This document shows, piece after piece, positions 46,801 through 52,207 of a stretch of 62,892 nucleotides of DNA. Below the pieces are notes generated by a model. The model did not search any database, was not told the origin of the DNA, and worked only from the letters and a program-made list of their open reading frames with translations. The position numbers and the translations under genes are program-made. Location of the stretch: the NCBI GenBank assembly GCA_946615965.1, contig CAMOIC010000004.1, positions 1 through 62,892 on the forward strand, written 5' to 3'. Each line of letters opens with the position of its first letter. The first letter of the stretch is position 1. The stretch is from UBA3700 sp002372775 (lineage in GTDB: Bacteria > Bacillota > Clostridia > Christensenellales > UBA3700).

Positions 46801-48420
46801 AACTGGATTGCCATATTCGTCAATCTTTGTTTCCTTGCCATAATTTAAATCTAAATCTAATGCAATTTCAGCTCTTAGTCCTACTTCTGCATCAATAATA
46901 ATTACACCCTCTGGTAGAGTTGGAGATCCAATTAAAGAATTTACAGCACTACCTATATCTATTGTGCCTTGAGAATCAAGCATCAAATCTAAAGAAAAAG
47001 CAATATTTGTTAAACTAAATGGTTCGAACGATGTGCTAGAATATGTTCTATCTGGAATACCGATATCTATCTTATTATCATGATAAATAGTATTAGAATA
47101 TACCTTAATATCTAACATTAATTCTTTTGTGGATTCTTTTCTACCAAACCATTCATCATTGGTAATATCAGCACCATTATCATTTCTAAAGGCTCTCATT
47201 CCAATAAAATCGGTTGTCATTCCTTCGTTACTAACAACATACTTTCTACCAACTTTTGTATAAGAGCCTCCTGTTGTTGCACCTAACATAGAAACCTTCA
47301 TATTTGGAGTAATCTTTTGTAGGTATGCTTGTAATGGAGCAAGATTTAATTCGAAGCCAAGATCAAAAGCTCCCAATAAACCTGAGGCCATAGATAATGT
47401 ATCATTAATTAACGCGTTAACTAAAACTTCAATGTTATATTCTGTATGTAAAACATCGTTATCGTCAGAATACATTGATACGTTAGCTGGAGTAACCAAG
47501 AAATTCAAAACTGTATTGATAGTTTCATTAAGGTCTAGATTAACCCCATCTAAAAGACCATTTATCAATTGTAATAGTGGCCAATCAGAGATATCACCAT
47601 CATAGTTTCCATCTCTAACATAGTTAATAAGTTCCTTAAATAATTGGAACATATAATCCATATTGAAATCTTCGAGATAAACAACTGGAGCTAAACTTCC
47701 ATTAGCTAATGTCTTTTCTTTTTGCAAATATAAATTATTGCCTACAACACTTAATGCCCACTCAAGCTTGCCACTATTTTCAAATGCAACTTGTTCAGCA
47801 ATATTGTCTGTACTGAAGCTTACAGCGCCAATGCTATTCCCCTCTTCATCAACAAGTTCAGCAGCCCCATCATTTTCTTCACTTTCATCAACTTCCTCTG
47901 TTGAAATATTAGACAAATCAACAAGCTTAATAACTAATTCGTTATCGTTGCCTGTTTGATCTAGATTTGTTCTAACAGCAAATCTCTTTAATGAAACAAC
48001 ACCATCTTCACCTGGAACATTGATATCCATGTAAATACTTAAAGTCTTGTATTTACCATTAGTATCATTTGTTTTTGTTCCACCGATTAGATAAGCAATA
48101 GCTTGAACAGCAGGCATAGTTGTTTCTACTGTGGCTTTTGTATCAGTTGGATTGTCATTACCGCCTTTATCGCCGCCATCAACGCCGCTGTTGCCATTAC
48201 CTGGTTTACCTGGTTTACTTGGCTTAGTACCACCGCCTCCGTCAATTCCAGAAATATCTGGATCTGGAGTAATCCCTGAAGTATCGATACCTGAACTAAT
48301 GCCAGATTTGCTTCCTTTCGTAGGATCAGTCTTAAGATCACAAGAACTTAAAACGAAGGCGAAAAGAATAACTAGCATCATAACTATCGAAACACTAATA
48401 ATCCATTTGCTTTTTCTCAT
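37876..48420 (-). CDS. Giant lipoprotein (3,514 residues)
   Basis: First gene of the operon. A lipoprotein signal ends in LSSC (Cys27), followed by a Gly/Pro/Lys-rich linker to about residue 95. Residues about 100-2400 alternate amphipathic beta stretches with short Leu-rich helices (for example INGLLDGVNLDLNETINTVL), separated by acidic linkers near residues 1620-1660 and 1910-1945. From about 2440 to the end are Ig-like units; three contain an (I/V)-(N/Q)-PYEY motif. There is no C-terminal membrane span, so the N-terminal lipid is the only anchor. No family was recognised for the N-terminal part. It begins with a good ribosome binding site (AAAGGAG) and has the upstream ATTTAAG repeats. Confidence 0.85.
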   Translation of the reverse strand: MRKSKWIISVSIVMMLVILFAFVLSSCDLKTDPTKGSKSGISSGIDTSGITPDPDISGIDGGGGTKPSKPGKPGNGNSGVDGGDKGGNDNPTDTKATVETTMPAVQAIAYLIGGTKTNDTNGKYKTLSIYMDINVPGEDGVVSLKRFAVRTNLDQTGNDNELVIKLVDLSNISTEEVDESEENDGAAELVDEEGNSIGAVSFSTDNIAEQVAFENSGKLEWALSVVGNNLYLQKEKTLANGSLAPVVYLEDFNMDYMFQLFKELINYVRDGNYDGDISDWPLLQLINGLLDGVNLDLNETINTVLNFLVTPANVSMYSDDNDVLHTEYNIEVLVNALINDTLSMASGLLGAFDLGFELNLAPLQAYLQKITPNMKVSMLGATTGGSYTKVGRKYVVSNEGMTTDFIGMRAFRNDNGADITNDEWFGRKESTKELMLDIKVYSNTIYHDNKIDIGIPDRTYSSTSFEPFSLTNIAFSLDLMLDSQGTIDIGSAVNSLIGSPTLPEGVIIIDAEVGLRAEIALDLDLNYGKETKIDEYGNPVLVDKNMIVLELYLIDVQGNYLLDTDGNYYPLLSVYYLEGSLYANLTTLDEDGVAHGALANYYKGSNIKIELIGLPQIIQDLINTVATAIDGLFRDTLKIEGWTSYEDVIKQVYGDSTNNSSEELGANNDESIDAQNEIAGAGEEETKTYSSMTTIAAGMDEEGYWHLSPDVVSIAKAIGAIVGFNDLFSSKDYDNDDLTEEQISALTITVNEFFWGALSSLAGDLGFAWPAGLIAEVDVQFSNEGDLFGIAISAGVDSRSGYVGDDNYWYIGNKAAFKQVLYTSDNVDLYTSSEFSNNTLKKWTDTRVDDKGLVDRLDKYSIVYVFNNKLYVADKEYSSCVLYKKDDVYYSDADCTQEYTFEDIVVTPATEENPVPVIKKDLVEDHLVLEVVNDVVIYDTDKLTEVVIGKAPTIVYYPSYNDDKEFTGYKSEGYAYVEMAFLPGAIKTDVTIEASVLGTKSTSNKRAYVFKDQWVIGTGLEDGDYVVANRADNSEVVKSEGITAKISIHDIMLCYRADGLDKYGAYKDSFGEGSCLRKYIIAQTHQLTKVDIKEDTVGTYYKYVPGAGYEKYVGRQDEYDPDASYYAITEKPYIDSVTNLIYDVLDGSYLSLKLAVSFGAGTYNLAPLISLFGLDAMADKQLLWEFTSDVDLDISLNVGIALNQEDPEQSALVLELKANEDVYFGSERDANGDIIEPKQRKLMWAKGTTILGIYGDGTQVYVELSNLYILNITLPNLSFKLDYTTLIYDLLGEKEIFDLSFDISNLLSGSGSTTNSTEVAGSQELDPEGKFDLSTAVGLLINKDTVQLAVTMAAVQTLIEALGFGDKIPFDLGEAFDLAIDLNLNRLTGSTLNISGALLPMWDADTETNIYDYPDKLNINLQIGTEAAPVALGDYNLRNKYRAKFDDLASQSQNYHDDLISAILNVVGDFQAILSIDASTLSSEWDINKIIDTIVADRGDSFNIPINVKFDEWETEVKLVLAWYLDLKNFKQTQLKLQIVYEGNVWIGLYIYQNSVIVDLKGIGLIDLELKNVKAVANLGSALTALLDDIGDLSLTGLLNNLISDALVGGEAAGNGEAAGQPEEQAGAGESASEDVSGSGEEQLTDPSGAEDPAAAEENNISNNLIALLLSSISAQDSVIFVHIASNVFETIFRELAGFSMYLNFEIDGKLDLLGGKLDLNLGVEKTVTANVSLSIATGARGEFKFDDELDLENVPDANAIRGKVLFENIFDSLDISLYIDLNQSTSTLGDEEAYTRIYLEKLKAPVTLRSDRTAQAGSFLVTLAAIDKNEFENSGTGTKRPIAYVEIDKQMVLHVTFGENVLSILGIDIGNYIKIDTELFPEDEDEKQQGLPTGMDKLYSELEGLLDKLSNLVNSIITPEESEEDEDKGVEGNTTLQSTEENQTTTTESGFTTVGTVKGVKIVSTSGETKFINDESNVGAIYCYKPYSTSNPTTKFFMVDAVNKTTQLSQHSVDDESNIPAASSALVNHVYIVDKSFDYIEKKNDKDVTRHTEDISYYICRNVSKNEYGWYNYDAASGISYMFGNLDITSLFNMINVYLNADKESHVGILNADVDINTYELNSLIDNLMYYILGPETILNLQEMTAYNSRDVEEMKFDSNYLGSVYWNRVEANATFNSLWKQLPELIKDILDSIGQGGISWLIGDGTLGLVKTTLQDLLNRLIPFAVFNESHLGLNIVRGQLTNIYFTNVDHNQAVTKQVYNEETGEYETVAYQYNNGNADLSDKYKAGARKDGYFTSIYIENVSPSIGKTDVIGYYEYDDVNGNYYYNPNTGRYVKGNYVQDGLDENDNPIYSYNRNAGNYVYIATTDTYEKCTYVKKGEGAVTWDSIPSTITYDPYMYASDSDDSVYESIYKSYFADKVATYQLGAKDGNNPIISRSDVTFELTKFYEWKLDSNGKGSYVEASNTNVGTKINSVSSLKQAVALSKPGKYIIKASANFNKGTIDQELEITFVVRSSSAIETIEMPEMFVYSTLPAYIFVTTVDGLSRRFETEELQFYTKTNGVNDSGIVTLYPYVNPKSEDGSWTQVVYVKFPNGTEQPTVVKYKNSTIANTIIANAENNEINIDLYEFVATKVNEEGAEVVSTTLADYTPSTLYYKYEDETAAYIKVDRWITSYTENGVTYDANELFRRITAGDSMYRDTSAAEYKITAVVAEGTWNEQYVPIKFIVKSKEVTSIAFGNDNDKVQVQPYEYYLYLSGDASYNPYPNTVTVNYDTYSELVKVDWTWKTDDEEPSYQYNIPAAVERTATVSLSTEYPAADIFMWTHDINVTIYRNEILAVYFDDALRQTSLTINPYEYNNLTDKHSFFPKEAWVVFTNGLKLKMPVAWDWNEIDSYTVDYATDNIQFTMAIGFDTKDPYSYNEATGEYSINKYIYNYNNVETTPFYQTYVVNASVNVREIENAYVTIKDDVKDVENDILIVDPVSVNYEGDDPLPSKTNVYYKDGGYNQMTVAKWTIFDGENEIDVKDYKFPMDGAKNLKGRMYLTNTVPYKYFDVTIEVLNRGSSEMVVDTSSITNHQINPYEYEVLSNGNITYKEFANELSVKYVTGYTLKLVNNSDSKKTYEETTLDTLTEVSTFRRELRLKYDYNNGVYYYVDSEDNTIECSLVSTPNYETYVLPVTWELDTLSVTGQGGVQLINYSFGSGEYKITKTLAVEFASKEISYVETKEGNDYYELFYKGINLTAAQKSSGKVVQTMTVHFTDGTSSSVLCQIDLTKMRIGSQVYGYTVGSKTPTVYTYTEVANNLFDGTSYTAGTYYIKGAYSKVVLGANDADYDSEQAYYKFYKTVITQESGSYRVSIVDNSGKPVNAYYDETLEAYTDNYLIDYATANKVLYREANGNYFPVSFGDSNSGFIYGSNLTYYFRADVSSDAATKAGTYYTYATTRTRVNYDNETVEEDVYTAIEFAGNGYKYDYDSTYYEVNVENEFTTKVTVGYGAASLAQSATIKVRVVK

Positions 48421-48482
48421 AATTTCTCCTTTTATACGCGTAATATAAGAAATTTTTACTGCACATATATTAAAAACGCGTT

Positions 48483-48519
48483 CTTAAATATAACTTAAAT
48501 AAATTTCACACCCTTAAAT
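48483..48519. promoter_or_regulatory. Three ATTTAAG repeats upstream of giant operon
   Basis: The heptamer (CTTAAAT on the plus strand) occurs at 48483-48489, 48494-48500 and 48513-48519, with start-to-start distances of 11 and 19 bp. An 11-bp tandem spacing is typical of OmpR/PhoB-family response regulators. They lie 63-99 bp upstream of the lipoprotein ATG. No convincing -35/-10 pair was found (TAATAT or TATATT are candidates), which fits an activator-dependent promoter. Confidence 0.5.
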
Positions 48520-48538
48520 TAGACATAAATAAAAAAGA

Positions 48539-48563
48539 AAAAGCCCGCATTTTGCTGGCTTTT
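48539..48563 (-). terminator. Terminator of the two-component operon
   Basis: Stem AAAAGCC-x-GC / GC-x-GGCTTTT with one mismatch and a 5-nt loop, followed on the minus strand by a T-rich tract. It isolates the histidine kinase gene from the giant operon. Confidence 0.8.
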
Positions 48564-48645
48564 GAGGCGCTAAATTTTACAAACTATTTTTTGGCAAATT
48601 ATAAAGATTTTCTGGCAAACCTTAAACTAAAATTAAATGTAAAAA

Positions 48646-49878
48646 TTATGTAAATTTTTCTTTTGGGAACTCTAAAATTATTTTTAAGCCATGTGGCTCA
48701 TTAATTTCAGCTAATACTTTACCCTTTAGAGCACCACTTATAGTCTTAACAATAGATAGTCCAAGACCAGATCCTCCAGTCTCGCTATTTCTTGAATAGT
48801 CGGTTCTATAGAATCTCTCAAAGATGTTTTGAAGTTCATTTTCCGGAACGCCTTTTCCTGTATCTGCAACTATAATACTGTACTTACTTGAAGTGCTTTT
48901 AAGAGTAACAAATATCTCGTCTCCACGTTTTGTATACTTAACAGCATTATCTAATAAGATAATGATTGCTTGTCTAACCTTGTCTTCGTCGGTTCTACTC
49001 AAAACTCCCTCATCAATCGAAACATTCATCTTCTTGTCATCTAATTGACACATTATTTCAAATGGTTCAACAACATCTTTAACTATTGAGCTTATGTCAC
49101 AATTTTTCTTCTCAAGAATAAGTCTATCTTGGTCAGATCTAGATAGAATTAACATATCTCTAACCATTCGACTTAATCTACCCGACTCATGAGTAACATT
49201 TACAAGCTGCTCAGATACATCTTCAACCTTTTTCTCAGGCTCCGCCATAATAGTGGATATAGACGTTTTTATAACTGCAAGTGGAGTATTAAATTCGTGC
49301 GAAATATCTGAAATAAGTCGATTATTTCTATTTAAAGCATCTTCGTAATGCCTCATCTGCAAAGTAACAATCCAATACGAGAACAATGAAAGAATCAATA
49401 CCGCCGCAACTAAAACAACAACAGACACGGAAACTACTATCCTATATAGATTATTCTCTTCCGTGATATCTATAAAAACAACATAATAAACTTTACCATC
49501 TTTATTATTGCCTGTTGGACCACCTTGCCAGCTATATCTAACACCTTCAATTCTTAGATAGCTATCATTATTCCACTCGCCATCATATGATGTTGGAAAT
49601 CCTTTTGTATCTCCAATAGCTATTCCCTTTTCGTCATAATAAACAACGCTGCATTTTTCATAAATAGATTCTATCTTTACATCTGGAGATGAAAGTACAA
49701 CGTGCGAGGCTACAGATAACTGTTCTTTTATCTTTAAATTGATTGTATATGAGGCAATATAACAAGATAAAACCGCGACTAAAACAAGCAGTATACTAGG
49801 TACTACAATACTTATCGAAAGCAATCTCATAGATTGCTTTTCAGTCTCTGCTTTTGTATAAAGGTCTCTAACCCTCAT
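48646..49878 (-). CDS. Sensor histidine kinase
   Basis: Membrane sensor kinase of 410 residues. Two membrane spans (about 20-46 and 147-171) enclose an outside sensor domain of about 100 residues. His194 in DISHEFNTPL is the phosphorylated residue. The ATPase domain has the N box (LLDNAVKYTKRG), DTGKGVP and GGSGLGLSIVK. There is little or no HAMP domain between the second span and the dimerisation helix. The start overlaps the response regulator stop by 11 nt. The signal is unknown, although the outside domain has a PAS/Cache-like size. It is the closest regulatory gene to the giant surface operon. Confidence 0.93.
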   Translation of the reverse strand: MRVRDLYTKAETEKQSMRLLSISIVVPSILLVLVAVLSCYIASYTINLKIKEQLSVASHVVLSSPDVKIESIYEKCSVVYYDEKGIAIGDTKGFPTSYDGEWNNDSYLRIEGVRYSWQGGPTGNNKDGKVYYVVFIDITEENNLYRIVVSVSVVVLVAAVLILSLFSYWIVTLQMRHYEDALNRNNRLISDISHEFNTPLAVIKTSISTIMAEPEKKVEDVSEQLVNVTHESGRLSRMVRDMLILSRSDQDRLILEKKNCDISSIVKDVVEPFEIMCQLDDKKMNVSIDEGVLSRTDEDKVRQAIIILLDNAVKYTKRGDEIFVTLKSTSSKYSIIVADTGKGVPENELQNIFERFYRTDYSRNSETGGSGLGLSIVKTISGALKGKVLAEINEPHGLKIILEFPKEKFT

Positions 49879-50548
49879 TCTCCTCTTTGTCGCTCCACAT
49901 ATAACCGATGTTCTTAATTGTCTTTAGATAACGTTTAACACCGTATTTTTCTAAAGTTTTTCTTATGTTTGAAACATATACTTCAGTAACAGTAACAATA
50001 GTATCTGAATTGTATCCCCAGATTCTATTGAATAGTTGTTCCTTAGAAATAATCATATTTCTATTTCTGATTAAATATTCCACAATATCATACATTTTGC
50101 CTGCTAATTTAACGTATTCTCCATTAATTTTTAGCATCTTACTTACATAATCTAATTCTAGATTTCCATGAACATATTTTGTACTAAAGTTGTTGTTATA
50201 TCTTCTCATAACAGCTTCTGCTCTAGCTAATAATTCATCATTTTCAAATGGCTTTGAAATATAGTCATCAGCGCCTAATTTCAACCCTTCAATCTTCTTA
50301 TCTGTGCTATCTAAAGCTGTCAAAATAATAACAGGAGAAGTGTTAGTTTTTCTCAATCTAGCTAATAAATCAAATCCATTTAGTTTTGGTAACATCAAAT
50401 CTAGAATAATTAAGTCATAACTACCATGTTCTGCAAGGTATAGACCTTCTTCGCCATCTAGTGCAAAATCGCTTGTACCAAGTCTTGATAAAATGTCCCT
50501 TATAGACTGATTTAAAGTTACGTTATCTTCTACTACTAAAAACTTCAT
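49868..50548 (-). CDS. OmpR/PhoB-family response regulator
   Basis: DNA-binding response regulator of 226 residues. The receiver domain has acidic residues Glu7-Asp8, the phospho-acceptor Asp50 (LIILDLMLP) and the conserved Lys in ISKPFENDELLAR. The C-terminal winged helix (about 128-222) has the normal trans_reg_C pattern (EYLIRNRNMIISKEQLFNRIW, TVTEVYVSNIRKTLE, IKNIGYMW). It partners with the kinase encoded immediately downstream. Tandem repeats with 11-bp spacing, as used by this family, occur upstream of both its own operon and the giant-protein operon. Confidence 0.95.
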   Translation of the reverse strand: MKFLVVEDNVTLNQSIRDILSRLGTSDFALDGEEGLYLAEHGSYDLIILDLMLPKLNGFDLLARLRKTNTSPVIILTALDSTDKKIEGLKLGADDYISKPFENDELLARAEAVMRRYNNNFSTKYVHGNLELDYVSKMLKINGEYVKLAGKMYDIVEYLIRNRNMIISKEQLFNRIWGYNSDTIVTVTEVYVSNIRKTLEKYGVKRYLKTIKNIGYMWSDKEENEG

Positions 50549-50556
50549 ACTCCCTC

Positions 50557-51252
50557 CTAATTATGTTTACTACCATCAACCCTAGTAATAAAATCTTCGC
50601 ATAGTTTTATAGTGTCAATTTTATATAAATGTGTCCTGTTTGTATTACATACAACATATAGGCCACCTTCAAATTCTTCTATATGATTTTCGCTTCTACA
50701 ATTTGGGCAGCTTGCCTTTGTCGAAAGCTCGTACAATACACCATCATGATACATTGTAGGATCTTCGCCATATTTCATTTTCTTTATTGCAACATTAGAC
50801 TTTGCCATCTTATTTAGTGTTTGCAAATAATGCAAATCTGAAATAAAGAACGCCACACAAATCGCAATAATAATAAATGTCGCAAAGATGACTAATAGTT
50901 TTATATTTGAATTCAGTTCTTCCGTTCCTCTTGCAATAATCTCATCAAGCACAATACATGCAATAGCGACAAAAAACTCAATTATAATCCTAACAATTGC
51001 TGTACTTTTTGCCTTTTTCGCCTCGACTTTCTTTTGTATAAACAAGTCGTCTATATTCCATAAAGGCGCCTGTTTTACATCATCGCTTTGCAATGAAGCT
51101 TTGGATAAAATGAATTGTTTTTCTCTTTCTCTTTCCTCTCTTCTTTCAAGAAAGTTTAATTTCTTTTTATCTGAATCTATTTCTGCTCCACAATGTGGGC
51201 AAAAAATATCTTCATCATTTATTTCCTTTCCACAATGCTTACAAATTCTCAT
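50557..51252 (-). CDS. Zinc-ribbon membrane protein of unknown function
   Basis: A 231-residue protein. An N-terminal zinc ribbon (Cys4, Cys7, Cys18, Cys21) is followed by a charged helical segment (about 30-60), two membrane spans (about 86-107 and 118-138) and a cytosolic C-terminal domain containing a CPNC pair and a further Cys in VVCNTNR, perhaps a second, incomplete ribbon. No specific family was recognised. It lies 8 nt upstream of the response regulator gene and 4 nt after the gene before it, so it is likely part of the signalling operon, perhaps modulating the kinase in the membrane. Confidence 0.72.
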   Translation of the reverse strand: MRICKHCGKEINDEDIFCPHCGAEIDSDKKKLNFLERREEREREKQFILSKASLQSDDVKQAPLWNIDDLFIQKKVEAKKAKSTAIVRIIIEFFVAIACIVLDEIIARGTEELNSNIKLLVIFATFIIIAICVAFFISDLHYLQTLNKMAKSNVAIKKMKYGEDPTMYHDGVLYELSTKASCPNCRSENHIEEFEGGLYVVCNTNRTHLYKIDTIKLCEDFITRVDGSKHN

Positions 51253-51256
51253 TATT

Positions 51257-51994
51257 CTATTCCTTCAATAAAAGCGAATACTCTTTTGTCGCTTTCCTAT
51301 ATTTTACAACATATACGATAACTAATGCTAAAAGCATTGCAGATACAAGTCCAATAAAAAACAAGCCTGCACTTAAAGCCAGTGTTATAGACTTTCCTTT
51401 AGTCATCGCTACGCCAACAATCGCAGATATAAACAAAACTAGTATCGATGCTGAAAAACTGGATATAGAAATGAGAGAGAAAAGATATTTATTCTTCTTT
51501 ACGGCCCTATCTACAATTCCAGCAACAACCGTAAGTATAAACAATGCATAAACTACAATAGTAAGAACATACGCATAAACGCCTGCAGAATTACTCTTCT
51601 CTATAACATCTTCGCCTGCATAGTTTTCTACAACCGCTAGAACTATCTTCCAAACTGTTGCATTGCTTCTAGATATTCCAATTGAGTCCATAATATAAAC
51701 GAACCCGCTATTAATTCCTCTAATAGGAGCCATTCCGATGTCTAACAATGACGTAGTGAATGTTTTTTTAGCATCCTCTATAGCAACGCCATCTATCTCT
51801 AAAGTAAATGTTGCCTTAACTAAAGGCACAGTTACAAGCAAAACGAGCATTATAAGCACTAGGACAATAAAACAAATATTGAAAATGCTGTTTAATTTAG
51901 CATTTTCTTTAGTTAGTTCATCTATTCTTTTTGCGTCAGCAGAAACAATAGATTTCGCACCAGATTGAAGTTTTTTCTTACCTCTACTGCTCAT
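51257..51994 (-). CDS. Polytopic membrane protein of unknown function
   Basis: A 245-residue membrane protein with a basic N-terminus, a short coiled-coil-like stretch (ERI/DELTKENAKLNS type) and about four membrane spans. A sizeable loop after the first span (about 65-115) probably faces outside. No family was recognised. The ATG at 51994 is chosen because GAGG lies 5 nt upstream; the in-frame ATG at 52006 is only 3 nt after the -10 box and would be upstream of the transcription start. First gene of the four-gene signalling operon. Confidence 0.68.
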   Translation of the reverse strand: MSSRGKKKLQSGAKSIVSADAKRIDELTKENAKLNSIFNICFIVLVLIMLVLLVTVPLVKATFTLEIDGVAIEDAKKTFTTSLLDIGMAPIRGINSGFVYIMDSIGISRSNATVWKIVLAVVENYAGEDVIEKSNSAGVYAYVLTIVVYALFILTVVAGIVDRAVKKNKYLFSLISISSFSASILVLFISAIVGVAMTKGKSITLALSAGLFFIGLVSAMLLALVIVYVVKYRKATKEYSLLLKE

Positions 51995-52009
51995 ATAGCC
52001 TCGCATAGT

Positions 52010-52039
52010 ATTATACTATAATATATTTTTATTAATCAA
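52010..52039 (-). promoter_or_regulatory. Promoter of the two-component operon
   Basis: TTGATT (52039-52034), 18-bp spacer and a consensus TATAAT (52015-52010). Confidence 0.7.
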
Positions 52040-52081
52040 TCGCGATTTAATTAAGCCCAAAATAACAGTTATCATTTTAGT

Positions 52082-52165
52082 TGTCACACCTTTATCACAC
52101 CTTAAAAATCTTCACCACACTGCCTTTATTTTCTATCTGTCACAATTTGCAGTATTGTTGTCACA
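52082..52165. repeat. TGTCACA repeats between divergent promoters
   Basis: TGTCACA occurs at 52082-52088, 52138-52144 and 52159-52165, and TATCACA at 52093-52099. Start-to-start distances of 11 (52082-52093) and 21 (52138-52159) bp are about one and two helical turns. They fill the gap between the signalling operon and the hydrolase-signal peptidase operon, so could bind a shared regulator. Confidence 0.55.
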
Positions 52166-52171
52166 AAATTG

Positions 52172-52200
52172 TTGCAAAGCCCTATCCTTCTTTATATAAT
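52172..52200 (+). promoter_or_regulatory. Promoter of hydrolase-lepB operon, leaderless geometry
   Basis: TTGCAA (52172-52177), 17-bp spacer and TATAAT (52195-52200). The ATG at 52208 follows after 7 nt without a ribosome binding site. The -35 is just downstream of the last TGTCACA repeat. Confidence 0.7.
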
Positions 52201-52207
52201 AATATAC

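Noticed and set aside
25271..48420. LPxTG sortase signals in the giant proteins
   Set aside because: The C-termini were read directly: two end in a membrane span with a basic tail but without LPxTG or a similar motif before it; the largest has no C-terminal span.
25814..48420. Frameshifts or recoded stops in the very long genes
   Set aside because: All three run uninterrupted in the standard code with proper ribosome binding sites and small intergenic gaps; no evidence for UGA recoding.
48131..48448. Pro/Leu-rich plus-strand reading frame opposite the lipoprotein start
   Set aside because: It is the complement of the Gly-rich linker and signal sequence codons, a compositional artefact.
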